A stretch of 64,000 nt of DNA. Source: Bacillus sp. A301a_S52 (GTDB taxonomy: Bacteria; Bacillota; Bacilli; Bacillales; Salisediminibacteriaceae). The stretch is taken from the NCBI GenBank assembly GCA_024701455.1, contig JABXYP010000001.1:1988001-2052000 (forward strand), written 5' to 3'. Below, in pieces: positions 9,469 to 17,617 of the stretch; within the stretch, counting starts at the first letter, position 1; each line of letters opens with the position of its first letter. Below the pieces are notes generated by a model. It had not been told where the DNA came from. It ran no database searches and worked only from the letters and a program-made list of their open reading frames with translations. Position numbers and translations under genes: made by a program.

Positions 9469-10464
9469 ATGTGTGAAAAACGGCACCATAAATTAGGTAT
9501 GACCGATAAAGATGTTCTACACATGTATGAAACAATGCTTGCAGCAAGAATGATTGATGAGAGAATGTGGCTGTTAAACAGAGCAGGAAAAATCGCTTTT
9601 GTTATCTCTTGCCAAGGTCAGGAAGCCGCGCAAGTTGGTGCAGCAATGGCTCTAGATAATAAACAAGATTACGTATTACCCTACTATAGAGACATGGGAG
9701 TCGTCCTTCATTTCGGTATGAGTATTAAAGATTTAATGCTATCTGGATTTGCAAAGGAGGAGGACCCTAATTCAGGAGGACGACAAATGCCTGGTCATTT
9801 TGGTAAAAAGTCCTCTCGCATTGTAACAGGTTCCTCTCCAGTAACAACCCAAGTCCCTCACGCAGTGGGATTTGGATTAGCAGCAAAAATGAAAAAGAAG
9901 GAATTCGTTGCTTTTACGACTTTTGGTGAAGGGTCATCTAACCAAGGGGACTTTCATGAAGGAATCAACTTTGCCAGCGTCCATGACCTTCCCGTTATTT
10001 TTATGTGCGAAAATAATAAATACGCTATATCTGTCCCATTAGACAAGCAGTTGAACATTGAGAGTGTTGCTGAGCGAGCAAAGGGCTATGGTATTCATGG
10101 TGAATCAGTTGATGGAAACGACCCTTTAGCCGTGTATGAAGCTGTGATGCATGCAAGAAAGCGTGCAATAGCTGGAGAAGGACCTTCTCTCATTGAAACA
10201 GTATCATATCGTTTAACTCCCCATTCAAGCGATGACGACGACAGTACATACCGTGCTAAAGAGGAGGTTGAAGAAGCGAAGAAAATAGATCCTGTTCATA
10301 CTTTCTGTCAGTATTTAAAAGATGCTCATATTCTAACTGAGGAAAAGGACGAGGAAATACGAGTAAAACTTCGTAGAGAAATTGATGAAGCAACCGATTA
10401 TGCAGAAAACGCATCATACCCTAATGTAGAGACATTAATGGATTATGTTTATGGAGAGGAGTGA
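9469..10464 (+). CDS. bkdAA: Branched-chain 2-oxo acid dehydrogenase E1 alpha
   Basis: This 331-residue thiamine diphosphate-dependent subunit decarboxylates branched-chain 2-keto acids together with BkdAB. The TPP-binding motif begins at GEGSSNQGDFHEGINFAS and ends with CENNKYAIS (about 163-190). The regulatory-loop-like segment YRLTPHSSDDDDSTYR (about 248-263) is also visible. The ATG 9469 follows GAGGAGGG. The stop at 10462-10464 lies six bases before the likely ATG of bkdAB, which suggests translational coupling. Confidence 0.94.
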   Translation: MCEKRHHKLGMTDKDVLHMYETMLAARMIDERMWLLNRAGKIAFVISCQGQEAAQVGAAMALDNKQDYVLPYYRDMGVVLHFGMSIKDLMLSGFAKEEDPNSGGRQMPGHFGKKSSRIVTGSSPVTTQVPHAVGFGLAAKMKKKEFVAFTTFGEGSSNQGDFHEGINFASVHDLPVIFMCENNKYAISVPLDKQLNIESVAERAKGYGIHGESVDGNDPLAVYEAVMHARKRAIAGEGPSLIETVSYRLTPHSSDDDDSTYRAKEEVEEAKKIDPVHTFCQYLKDAHILTEEKDEEIRVKLRREIDEATDYAENASYPNVETLMDYVYGEE

Positions 10465-10469
10465 GCAGG

Positions 10470-11453
10470 ATGCCCGTTATATCTTATATTGAGTCAATAA
10501 CGAAAGCATTAAAAGAAGAGATGGCCCGAGATGAAAATGTATTCATCCTTGGTGAAGATGTAGGTAAACGAGGAGGCGTTTTCAGGGCTACTGATGGATT
10601 ATATACTGAATTTGGTGAAGAAAGAGTGATCGATACTCCTCTTGCTGAATCAGCGATCGCAGGGGTTGGAATTGGTGCTGCCATGTATGGCATGAGACCG
10701 GTGGCGGAAATGCAGTTTGCAGACTTTATCATGCCCGCTTTCAATCAAATTGTTTCTGAAGCAGCCAAAATACGTTACCGCTCAAATAATGATTGGATAT
10801 GTCCTGTTACGATCAGGGCCCCTTATGGTGGTGGTGTTCATGGTGCACTTTATCATTCACAATCCGTAGAAGCGATGTTTGCTAACACACCAGGATTAAA
10901 AATCGTGATGCCGTCTACACCATACGATGTTAAAGGCTTATTAAAAGCTGCCATTCGTTCAGATGATCCTGTGTTATTTTTTGAACATAAACGAGCTTAT
11001 CGCTTAATAAAGGGTGAAGTCCCTGATGAAGATTACACACTACCTATAGGGAAAGCTGATGTGAAGCGGGAAGGTGAGGACATTACTGTCATTACTTACG
11101 GTCTATGCGTGCATTTTGCATTACAAGCAGCTGAAGCTCTAGAGAAAGAAGGATACTCTGCTCATATTCTAGATTTACGTACTGTGTATCCCCTCGACAA
11201 ACAAGCGATTATTGAAGCAACTCAAAAAACTGGTAAAGTGCTCTTAGTGACTGAAGCTAATAAAGAAGGGAGCATTATGAGTGAGGTAGCAGCAGTGATT
11301 GCTGAGCATTGTTTATTTGATTTAGATGCCCCTGTTCAGCGACTAGCTGGCCCTGATGTGCCTGCTATGCCATATGCGCCACCGCTAGAGAAACAGTTTA
11401 TGGTTACCCCCGATAAAGTAGAAAAAGCGATGCGAGAGTTAGCAGAATTTTAA
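10470..11453 (+). CDS. bkdAB: Branched-chain 2-oxo acid dehydrogenase E1 beta
   Basis: This 327-residue partner of BkdAA carries the transketolase central and C-terminal domains. Recognisable blocks are GEDVGKRGGVFRATDGL (about 28-44), TPLAESAIAGVGIGAA and MQFADFIMPAFNQIVSEAAK. I chose ATG 10470 because GAGAGGAG ends about nine bases upstream; an in-frame GTG at 10461 overlaps that ribosome binding site. The gene almost abuts bkdAA. Confidence 0.93.
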   Translation: MPVISYIESITKALKEEMARDENVFILGEDVGKRGGVFRATDGLYTEFGEERVIDTPLAESAIAGVGIGAAMYGMRPVAEMQFADFIMPAFNQIVSEAAKIRYRSNNDWICPVTIRAPYGGGVHGALYHSQSVEAMFANTPGLKIVMPSTPYDVKGLLKAAIRSDDPVLFFEHKRAYRLIKGEVPDEDYTLPIGKADVKREGEDITVITYGLCVHFALQAAEALEKEGYSAHILDLRTVYPLDKQAIIEATQKTGKVLLVTEANKEGSIMSEVAAVIAEHCLFDLDAPVQRLAGPDVPAMPYAPPLEKQFMVTPDKVEKAMRELAEF

Positions 11454-11498
11454 TAATAGACATTCGAACTGTCTAAAGTTTTGAAGGAGGTCCTGTGT

Positions 11499-12782
11499 AT
11501 GGCGACTGAAATAACGATGCCTCAACTAGGGGAAAGTGTCACTGAAGGTACGATTACTAAATGGCTTGTTAAACCTGGCGATTACGTTAATAAATATGAC
11601 CCCATTGCAGAAGTGATGACAGATAAAGTAAATGCAGAAGTGCCATCTTCGTTTGCTGGGACGATCTCAGAATTAATTGCGGAGGAAGATCAAACAGTAG
11701 CAGTAGGCGAAGTTATATGTACATTGATTGACGAAAATAACAAGGCGTCATTAAAAAATAATGTCCCCACTTCTTCTACAAAGACAGAAGAAGTGACAGA
11801 AGATAATTCTTCTAAAGGAGAAACGATGAGAAAACGCTATTCTCCGGCTGTTCTAAAGTTAGCACAAGAACATCATATTGATTTAGGCGGAATAAATGGA
11901 TCTGGTTTCGGGGGACGGATTACTAGAAAGGACATTTTAGCTCTTGTGGAGAATGGGGATACCTCTTCCAAAACAGAAGCATCCCAAGCCAGCACATCTA
12001 CTTCAAAAGAAACACAAGCAGACCAAATGTCCATAGCTTCATCTTCTAAAGGTACCTCAAAAGAAACGTTAGAGTACGATCGATTTGAACGTATACCAGT
12101 AAATGGTGTTCGTAAGGCGATTGCTCAGAATATGGTTAAATCAAAACATGAAGCGCCACATGCGTGGATGATGATTGAAGTCGATGTAACGGGGCTTGTT
12201 AAATACCGTGAAAAAATAAAAAATGAGTTTCAGAAGAGAGAAGGCTTTAAATTAACCTTTTTACCTTTCTTTATGAAAGCTGTTATCGATGCATTAAAAG
12301 CGTTTCCCCAGGTGAATGCAAAGTGGGATGGCGATAACATCATCCGTTATAAAGATGTGCACCTATCAATGGCAGTTGCGACTGAAAATGAACTATTTGT
12401 TCCAGTCATTAAGAATGCCGATGAGAAAAATGTAAAAGGACTTGCAAAGGCTTTAAATGACATATCACAAAAAGTTCGTTCCTCTTCATTGACGCAAGCA
12501 GACATGCAAGGTGGAACTTTCACGCTTAATAATACGGGATCTTTTGGTTCAATTCAATCCCAGCCTATCATAAATACACCTCAGGCAGCTATTTTGTCTG
12601 TAGAATCAATTGTTAAACGTCCTGTTGTATTAGAAAATGATGCTATTGCAGTGAGAAACATGGTAAACTTATGTTTGTCCTTAGACCACCGAGTGCTCGA
12701 TGGACTAATTTGTGGGAAGTTTATGGCTCATATTAAACAATCTCTTGAACAAATGAGCGAGAATACATTATCCATTTATTAA
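11499..12782 (+). CDS. bkdB: Branched-chain 2-oxo acid dehydrogenase E2 (lipoyl acyltransferase)
   Basis: This 427-residue core subunit of the complex carries the acyl group on a lipoyl lysine and transfers it to CoA. Its order of domains is a lipoyl domain (1-80, lipoyl Lys in EVMTDKVNAEVPS at about 43), a Ser/Thr/Glu-rich linker, an E3-binding domain (RYSPAVLKLAQEH, about 110-145), a second flexible linker, and the catalytic domain ending with LSLDHRVLDG. I chose ATG 11499 because AAGGAGG lies eight bases upstream; the upstream in-frame TTG 11481 precedes that site. It is the last gene of the operon, followed by a stem-loop. Confidence 0.94.
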   Translation: MATEITMPQLGESVTEGTITKWLVKPGDYVNKYDPIAEVMTDKVNAEVPSSFAGTISELIAEEDQTVAVGEVICTLIDENNKASLKNNVPTSSTKTEEVTEDNSSKGETMRKRYSPAVLKLAQEHHIDLGGINGSGFGGRITRKDILALVENGDTSSKTEASQASTSTSKETQADQMSIASSSKGTSKETLEYDRFERIPVNGVRKAIAQNMVKSKHEAPHAWMMIEVDVTGLVKYREKIKNEFQKREGFKLTFLPFFMKAVIDALKAFPQVNAKWDGDNIIRYKDVHLSMAVATENELFVPVIKNADEKNVKGLAKALNDISQKVRSSSLTQADMQGGTFTLNNTGSFGSIQSQPIINTPQAAILSVESIVKRPVVLENDAIAVRNMVNLCLSLDHRVLDGLICGKFMAHIKQSLEQMSENTLSIY

Positions 12783-12810
12783 GAATGACTTTGAATAGGT
12801 GGAACGATAC

Positions 12811-12870
12811 GCCCTCAATGTCGGTAGTCAGTGCGTTTTGCGCTTCTATCGTAATTGAGGGCTCTTTAAT
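12811..12870 (+). terminator. Stem-loop terminator of the bkd operon
   Basis: GCCCTCAAT (12811-12819) pairs with ATTGAGGGC (12854-12862), an inner GCG/CGC stem lies within the loop, and a short T-rich tract (TCTTTAATT) follows. It ends the bkd operon. Confidence 0.65.
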
Positions 12871-12971
12871 TAATAAATTTAATTAGAATATTTGTCTTTA
12901 TAAATCAAACCAGTCAGGACATAATAACCACAAACTAACTTTAAGAGTTTATAAATAAGGAGTGACGTGGT

Positions 12972-13427
12972 GTGTCTATATGGTGTGCTCTACTTTTAAC
13001 GGTGAACATTCTAACACCTGAGGTGAATACTTATTCAGAAAATACAGCTTTGTATTTATTTGCAGAACAGAAAGAAGAATCAGTTGAAGATTTGTTGCAG
13101 CAAGAAAATATGAAACCGCATATCGATTATTATTTTGAACTACTTATTACGAAACATCGACCAGATTTGTTAGAAGAGTGGTTAGCAGTAGAACGAGATC
13201 GTGAAGCTATTTATAAAAAAATCAAAGCTTTTTCAAAGGAAGAATATGAGAAAATTCTCACACAAATAAGCAATGAGTGGTATGATAATCACGCAAAAAT
13301 GCATGAACAACTATTAGCAGCCGTTAAAGAAAGAAATAATGAAAAAATAAAGTTAAGTCTTGGACATCTCTGTTCATTAAAAAAAACATGGAATGAAGAA
13401 ATGAAAATGATTATTAAAGAAATGTAG
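12972..13427 (+). CDS. Hypothetical secreted or anchored helical protein
   Basis: I do not recognise this 151-residue protein. It has a short hydrophobic N-terminus (IWCALLLTVNILTPEV) that could be a signal peptide or anchor. The rest is predicted to be helical, charged and rich in Glu and Lys. The GTG start at 12972 has AAGGAG about 10 bases upstream; nearby starts are possible. It lies between the bkd terminator and the zinc-controlled lipoprotein gene and ends one base before the first palindrome in that gene's promoter. Confidence 0.6.
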   Translation: MSIWCALLLTVNILTPEVNTYSENTALYLFAEQKEESVEDLLQQENMKPHIDYYFELLITKHRPDLLEEWLAVERDREAIYKKIKAFSKEEYEKILTQISNEWYDNHAKMHEQLLAAVKERNNEKIKLSLGHLCSLKKTWNEEMKMIIKEM

Positions 13428-13430
13428 TCG

Positions 13431-13445
13431 TAATCGTAACGATTA
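13431..13445 (+). promoter_or_regulatory. Palindromic operator upstream of the zinc lipoprotein promoter
   Basis: TAATCGT-A-ACGATTA is a perfect 7-1-7 palindrome of the Fur/Zur operator type. It sits four bases before the -35 element. Together with the downstream Zur box it brackets the promoter. Confidence 0.6.
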
Positions 13446-13448
13446 TGG

Positions 13449-13477
13449 TTTACAAAGTGACGGATTTACGATATAAT
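13449..13477 (+). promoter_or_regulatory. Sigma-A promoter of the zinc-binding lipoprotein gene
   Basis: TTTACA (13449-13454), a 17-base spacer and TATAAT (13472-13477) form a near-consensus sigma-A promoter. It lies between two palindromic operators. Confidence 0.75.
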
Positions 13478-13497
13478 CCCTGTTGTGATCTTAATAA

Positions 13498-13514
13498 AAC
13501 GTAATGATTACGAA
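13498..13514 (+). promoter_or_regulatory. Zur box
   Basis: AACGTAATGATTACGAA closely matches the Bacillus Zur operator core CGTAATNATTACG. It lies about 20 bases after the -10 element and overlaps the expected early transcript, so a zinc-loaded Zur repressor would block transcription. Confidence 0.8.
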
Positions 13515-13525
13515 AGGGGTAAAGG

Positions 13526-14668
13526 ATGGGTATGCAAAAAGGAAGATACTTAAAAGTGTTAGCATTAGGGACCTTTTCACTTGTATTAGCTGCTTGTGGT
13601 GATAATAGCGATAACGTTTCAACAGAAAATGACGAAACTGGGGATAATGCGATAGAAGAGATAGAAACGATTCATGTTAAAACAACGCTTTATCCACTTG
13701 AAGACTTTACAAATCGAATTGGCGGAGAATTTGTAGAGGTTGATAACATCGTGCCGATAGGGGCGGATGCCCATACATTTGAACCAACAGCTAATCAAAT
13801 GATTGAAGTGGCAGAAGCGGATTTATTTATTTATAATGGTGCTGATTTTGAAGGATTTGCTGATAGTATAAAAGATACAGTGGCGTCTCATGACGTGACA
13901 ATCTTGACAGCGTCAGAAGGTATTGATCTTATTAGCTATGATCATGATCACACTCATGATCATGACCATGAAGAAAATCATGACCATAACGATGACCACT
14001 CACACGAGCATGAAGAGGATCATGATCACAATAATGACCACGCTCACGATCATGAAAATAATCACAACGAATCTGATCACGAAGATCATGCCCATAATGA
14101 TAATGAGGGTAATCATTCTGAAGAGGCCCATGACCACTCACACGGTGATCAGGACCCTCATGTTTGGTTAGATCCTATCCGTTCTATTCAGTTAGCAGAA
14201 AATATTAAAGAGGCACTCATCGACATTAATCCGGAGGAGCAAGAGACTTTTGAAGCTAACTTTGAAACTCTTAAAAAGGAGCTTGAAGAATTAGATGAAG
14301 AGCTTCAAACTATGGCTGACAAGGCAGAACGTGGTACAATCGTCGTTTCTCATGCAGGTTACGGTTATTGGGAGGATCGCTACGGCATTGAGCAAATTGC
14401 CATTGCTGGCTTATCACCATCAAACGAACCGTCAATACAACAAATTCAGAACACGATTTCTATAATGGAAGATAACGATATAAATTACGTGATGTTTGAA
14501 CAAAATATCCCTACTAACATTGCAAATACGGTTAAAGATGAAGTTGGTGCTGAAGATGTATGGCTTCACAACTTAGAAGTACTAACCGAAGAAGATATTG
14601 AAAATAACGAAGATTATTTTAGCTTAATGCGACGTAACATTGAAGCATTGGAAACTGGTTTAAACTAA
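13526..14668 (+). CDS. znuA: Zinc ABC transporter substrate-binding lipoprotein, ZnuA/AdcA type
   Basis: This 380-residue lipoprotein captures zinc outside the membrane. The signal peptide ends in lipobox LAAC (Cys24). The cluster A-I fold is shown by GADAHTFEPT (about 81-90), DPHVWLDPIRS after the His-rich loop, and VVSHAGYGYW (about 273-282), which supply the metal-ligand histidines. The striking part is the loop between about residues 138 and 208, where His alternates with Asp, Glu or Asn more than 20 times; ZnuA loops are usually much shorter. No ABC permease or ATPase gene lies next to it. Zur boxes upstream predict induction under zinc starvation. ATG 13526 follows GAAAGGGG. Confidence 0.88.
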   Translation: MGMQKGRYLKVLALGTFSLVLAACGDNSDNVSTENDETGDNAIEEIETIHVKTTLYPLEDFTNRIGGEFVEVDNIVPIGADAHTFEPTANQMIEVAEADLFIYNGADFEGFADSIKDTVASHDVTILTASEGIDLISYDHDHTHDHDHEENHDHNDDHSHEHEEDHDHNNDHAHDHENNHNESDHEDHAHNDNEGNHSEEAHDHSHGDQDPHVWLDPIRSIQLAENIKEALIDINPEEQETFEANFETLKKELEELDEELQTMADKAERGTIVVSHAGYGYWEDRYGIEQIAIAGLSPSNEPSIQQIQNTISIMEDNDINYVMFEQNIPTNIANTVKDEVGAEDVWLHNLEVLTEEDIENNEDYFSLMRRNIEALETGLN

Positions 14669-14675
14669 TTTAGTG

Positions 14676-14707
14676 AAGACTCGGATAAGGTTATTCGAGT
14701 CTTTTTA
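14676..14707 (+). terminator. Intrinsic terminator after the zinc lipoprotein gene
   Basis: AAGACTCG pairs with CGAGTCTT and is followed by TTTATTT. It lies eight bases after the stop codon. Confidence 0.8.
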
Positions 14708-14715
14708 TTTCTTCA

Positions 14716-14769
14716 TTTATCACAGATAAGCGTCCGTAAACTTTCACTGATTGAATCTTCGTTTTATAA
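14716..14769 (+). repeat. Dispersed repeat, short form (head joined to tail)
   Basis: The head TTTATCACAGATAA-GCGTCCGTAAAC is followed almost at once by the tail CACTGATTGAATCTTCGTTTTAT. The long copies at 29.1, 31.0 and 55.2 kb place one or two hairpins between these parts. This looks like a deletion derivative of the element. Confidence 0.75.
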
Positions 14770-14863
14770 AGTTCTTGAGATCTGACTTTCTTAATCATTG
14801 GTAAACAGAAACGTTACGTTGTAAAATAGGGGTATAGTCCAAAATAAGAAAGGATGTTTGTTT

Positions 14864-15289
14864 GTGGAATTCCAAATGTTTATGAACGATGTCGTTCAGG
14901 CAGCGCGAAACGATATGGCTGAAGCAGGTTACGAACAATTAAAAACTCCAGAAGAAGTAGAGGCAGCTTTTAGCAAGAAAGGAAGTACACTTGTACTTGT
15001 TAATTCAGTTTGTGGCTGTGCTGGGGGGATTGCCCGACCTTCTGCAGCTTATATGAAAAATTATGATGTGCAGGCAGATCAATATGTAACAGTATTTGCA
15101 GGACAAGATAAGGAAGCTACTGAAAAAGCGCGATCTTACTTTACAGGATATCCGCCATCCTCGCCTTCTTTTGCTCTTCTAAAAGATGGAGAAATTAAAA
15201 TGATGCTTGAACGTCATCAAATCGAAGGTCATGAACCAATTGAAGTCGTTAAGGAACTAGAAAAAGGGTTTGACACCCATTTTAAATAA
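14864..15289 (+). CDS. brxB: Bacilliredoxin BrxB (YqiW/YphP family)
   Basis: This 141-residue thiol-disulfide exchange protein removes bacillithiol from bacillithiolated proteins. The active site is the CXC-type motif VNSVCGCAGGIARP (Cys52 region), and the conserved YPPSSPSFALLKDG and RHQIEGHEP segments are present. GTG 14864 gives an N-terminus that aligns with B. subtilis BrxB (FMNDVV near residue 7); the in-frame TTG at 14858 is an alternative. The ribosome binding site is AGAAAGGA. Its position after the bkd operon matches the B. subtilis order bkdB-yqiW. Confidence 0.92.
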   Translation: MEFQMFMNDVVQAARNDMAEAGYEQLKTPEEVEAAFSKKGSTLVLVNSVCGCAGGIARPSAAYMKNYDVQADQYVTVFAGQDKEATEKARSYFTGYPPSSPSFALLKDGEIKMMLERHQIEGHEPIEVVKELEKGFDTHFK

Positions 15290-15301
15290 AAAATTATTTG
15301 T

Positions 15302-15330
15302 GAGGAGGCGCTGGAAGCCTCCTCGTCTTT
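15302..15330 (+). terminator. Terminator after brxB
   Basis: GAGGAGGC pairs with GCCTCCTC around a short loop and is followed by GTCTTTATG. The U-tract is modest. Confidence 0.6.
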
Positions 15331-15457
15331 ATGTTATAATGCTCTTTGTCTTGATTTTTAGCTTTTAAGTTATTATTGTACAAATAGGCCCTAAATTCAA
15401 AATATAAGGTGTCATTATAAATACATACATAACAACCAATTAAAGGAGTGTTGAACG

Positions 15458-15808
15458 GTGCAAGAACTTTATAAAGAAATTCACGAATACCTAAATATGG
15501 ATGAAGAAATTCCTTTTGATGATTTTGAAAAGTATTATAAAAAAGTTATTGCTTATTTTAATGATAAAGCTGATCAATTTAACGAAGAAGATGTTTGGAA
15601 AGCACTGTTTATTTCTGAGAATGTGATGTCAAATGCTGAAGGACGTTCTAAAGAAGTTAAAGGGACAAAAGCAAAAAAATATACTAAAATGTCTCAAAGA
15701 TTGACACTTTGGGCCCAAAACTTTGCTACTCGTCTTGCTGAACTTGGTTACAATAAAGACCAAATGAATGAACGATTTGAAAAAATGTTTGAAGATAATG
15801 TTGAGTAA
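15458..15808 (+). CDS. Small acidic helical protein of unknown function
   Basis: This 116-residue protein begins at GTG 15458 with AAAGGAG upstream. It is rich in Glu, Lys, Tyr and Phe, has no membrane segment, and is predicted to be all-helical. The N-terminal MQELYKEIHEYLNMDEE and the central basic KEVKGTKAKKYTKMSQR are notable. I do not recognise a family. It lies directly upstream of the tRNA-Arg gene, and good codon structure plus the ribosome binding site make it a real gene. Confidence 0.7.
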   Translation: MQELYKEIHEYLNMDEEIPFDDFEKYYKKVIAYFNDKADQFNEEDVWKALFISENVMSNAEGRSKEVKGTKAKKYTKMSQRLTLWAQNFATRLAELGYNKDQMNERFEKMFEDNVE

Positions 15809-15885
15809 TTTTAAATAAACTATTGCATTTTTAACTGGAGATTGTTATACTCCTATAGTGCGGATGACAATGTTCCGCATTGTTT

Positions 15886-15960
15886 GCGCCTGTGGTGAAA
15901 TGGATATCATACGAGATTTCGGCTCTCGCGTTCCGGGTTCGAATCCTGGCAGGCGCGCCA
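15886..15960 (+). tRNA. tRNA-Arg (anticodon UCG)
   Basis: The 75-base gene folds into a full cloverleaf. Acceptor GCGCCTG pairs with CAGGCGC, followed by G and an encoded CCA. The D stem is GTGA/TCAT, and the anticodon stem CGAGA/TCTCG encloses loop TTTCGGC. The T stem CCGGG/CCTGG has loop TTCGAAT. The anticodon is at 15919-15921 and reads CGA (and possibly other CGN) codons. Confidence 0.93.
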
Positions 15961-15975
15961 CATATTATACATATA

Positions 15976-16006
15976 AACCTTCAGCCGTTGCTGAAGGTTT
16001 TTTTTT
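15976..16006 (+). terminator. Terminator of the tRNA-Arg gene
   Basis: AACCTTCAG-CCGTTG-CTGAAGGTT is followed by a run of T residues. This strong intrinsic terminator lies 15 bases after the tRNA and directly before the group II intron fossil. Confidence 0.9.
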
Positions 16007-16008
16007 AA

Positions 16009-16371
16009 GTGTGCCGGGAATGTGCCTTCGCTAGAGGGGGCAAGCCTCGAACGGTGAAAGTTGTTGTAACCGTTAGTTGAAGGTAAAGATCCGAGGAACA
16101 CGAGTCTCATATAAGACTGTCTGTTTTAGGTGAGGCTGCTTAACAAGTTAAAGTCCGAACGACATGGGGACTCCGGACATTGTCCTGGATAGTGGATAAA
16201 GAGAATTGGAGAAACGGGGTATTTGCTTTGTCGTTGTGCGGATGACTGCCAGGTTTATGTGGTCAAAGAAAGCCGCAAAGCGTATTCGGAAGAACAATTG
16301 ACCTTCATTGAAAACAAACTGAAGCTAAAGGGAAATTCGGGAGAAGAGTGCGGTAGACCGTCTGTGGAAAC
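16009..16371 (+). mobile_element. Group II intron remnant, internally deleted
   Basis: The stretch starts GTGTG, which fits the bacterial group II 5' consensus GUGYG, within a few bases of the tRNA terminator. About 200 bases of structured, non-coding sequence (paired GC-rich segments such as GTCCG and CGGAC around 16150-16180) lead into a broken piece of the intron reverse transcriptase (16220-16345). The remaining protein, domain V and the 3' end are missing, so it cannot move. Insertion directly behind a hairpin terminator is the known habit of class C introns. I read the RT motif and the location directly; the class is inference. Confidence 0.65.
16220..16345 (+). pseudogene. Group II intron reverse transcriptase fragment
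   Basis: The translation gives LCRCADDCQVYV, equivalent to the catalytic FCRYADD core of group II intron RTs, with Tyr changed to Cys. It is followed by ESRKAY and FIENKLKLK, equivalent to the conserved F-I-E-K-K-L-K-L-K-V-N segment. The first and last parts of the protein are absent, and the frame runs on into unrelated sequence until 16417. It is a fossil, not a gene. Confidence 0.75.
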
Positions 16372-16434
16372 GATAGGTCCTGGTTCACTGAACTACCAAT
16401 CAGTGGGAGAAGAATGAAAACGCCATTGATTAAA
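16372..16434 (+). repeat. Dispersed repeat, 3' half (hairpin 2)
   Basis: From GGTCCTGGTTCACT through CCAATCAGTGGGAGAAGAA to CCATTGATTAAAG this matches the second half of the repeat copy at 31.0 kb almost base for base. The hairpin is AATCAGTGG/CCATTGATT with one G-U pair. It abuts the intron fossil, so the two elements were joined by insertion or deletion. Confidence 0.7.
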
Positions 16435-16593
16435 GAAAATCGATCGGATTTTGAAGAACTGTAATACTTTTGTTCAGCGTTATTACCTATGATGTCAGTG
16501 AATAAATATAACAACATAGATAACGGTGAAACAAAATATGTTACGATGGATATTAGATGTAAAAAAAACTCTTACTTAATCAGGTGACATGAC

Positions 16594-17562
16594 ATGTTTA
16601 AAATTGGATATCGAACTTTAAAAACAGCTTTAGGCACTGCCGGAGCAGTGGCTGTTGCTCATTGGCTTGATCTTGACTTTTTTGCTTCTGCTGGGATTAT
16701 AACCATCCTCTGTGTGCAAAAAACAAAACGAAAATCTGTAAAAGATTCATGGGCACGATTCTTAGCTTGTCTTATTGGGATGATTCTCGCTGTTCTTGTT
16801 TTTGAAATACTTGGTTACCACCCATTATCAATTGTGGTACTGCTTATTTTATTTATCCCTACAACACTCATACTCAAAGTACAAGGTGGAATTGTAACGA
16901 GTTCAGTTATTAACTTTCATATCTATACTGTGAGTGACCTAAGTGTTAACTTAATAGTGAATGAACTGGCTCTAATAGTTATCGGGATCGGTTTTGCCTT
17001 ATTAGTAAATATGTATATGCCTAGTAAACAAAATCAATTAGAAGAGATGCAAGCTAAACTTGAAAATTATTTTTCAAAAATACTGAATGAATTCGCAAAA
17101 TATATACGAGATGGGGATAGTCATTGGGGTGGACAAGAAATTACTGAAGCCGTGTCCTTGCTGGAAAAATCTAAAAATCAGGCCATTCTAAACTTGGAGA
17201 ACCACATTTTTAGGTATGAGGATGTCTACTACCATTATTTTAAAATGAGAGAGAAGCAATTAGATATTTTTGAACGAATGATGCCGCTCCTCACTTCAAT
17301 TGAACATCATGTTGAACAAGCAGACATGCTTGCTGATTACATGGAAGAATTAGCAGATGGGATTCATCCAGAGAACACAGCTCATATTTATATTACAAAA
17401 TTAGAAGAATTAAAAATTTCCTTTAAACAAATGCCACTTCCTACTACGCGAGATGAATTTGAGGCTAGGTCTGCGTTAGCTCATCTCGTCTATGAATTGG
17501 AGCAATATTTAATTATTAAACAGCAATTTAAACCAGTTAAAGAATATCGTGCATTTCGTTGA
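16594..17562 (+). CDS. Aromatic acid exporter family membrane protein (DUF939, YqjA-like)
   Basis: This 322-residue protein has a hydrophobic N-terminal half with about four to five membrane helices (residues 10-145) and a long cytoplasmic helical C-terminal half (150-322). This is the layout of YqjA and the aromatic acid exporter (ArAE/FUSC-like) family. The segment KTALGTAGAVAVAHWLDL followed by ASAGIITILCVQ is typical of the family. The substrate is unknown. ATG 16594 is preceded by a weak AGGTGA. In B. subtilis yqjA also follows brxB, which supports orthology. Confidence 0.8.
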   Translation: MFKIGYRTLKTALGTAGAVAVAHWLDLDFFASAGIITILCVQKTKRKSVKDSWARFLACLIGMILAVLVFEILGYHPLSIVVLLILFIPTTLILKVQGGIVTSSVINFHIYTVSDLSVNLIVNELALIVIGIGFALLVNMYMPSKQNQLEEMQAKLENYFSKILNEFAKYIRDGDSHWGGQEITEAVSLLEKSKNQAILNLENHIFRYEDVYYHYFKMREKQLDIFERMMPLLTSIEHHVEQADMLADYMEELADGIHPENTAHIYITKLEELKISFKQMPLPTTRDEFEARSALAHLVYELEQYLIIKQQFKPVKEYRAFR

Positions 17563-17617
17563 ATAAATAACAGGTAGTTATGCAAACTGAGAAGAAAAGA
17601 CCGGAGTGATCACACAG

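Noticed and set aside
11481..11498. TTG 11481 as start of bkdB
   Set aside because: It lies upstream of the ribosome binding site AAGGAGG, and ATG 11499 gives the normal lipoyl-domain N-terminus.
13923..14171. Open reading frames on both strands inside the His-rich loop gene, and a repeat pattern that looks CRISPR-like
   Set aside because: They arise from the repetitive GAT/CAT codons of the His/Asp-rich loop. The unit is not regular, there are no spacers, and the lipoprotein frame is the real one.
16223..16417. A 64-codon gene with its own start
   Set aside because: Its first half is a piece of a group II intron reverse transcriptase and its second half crosses into a dispersed repeat, so it is a chance open frame over a fossil.
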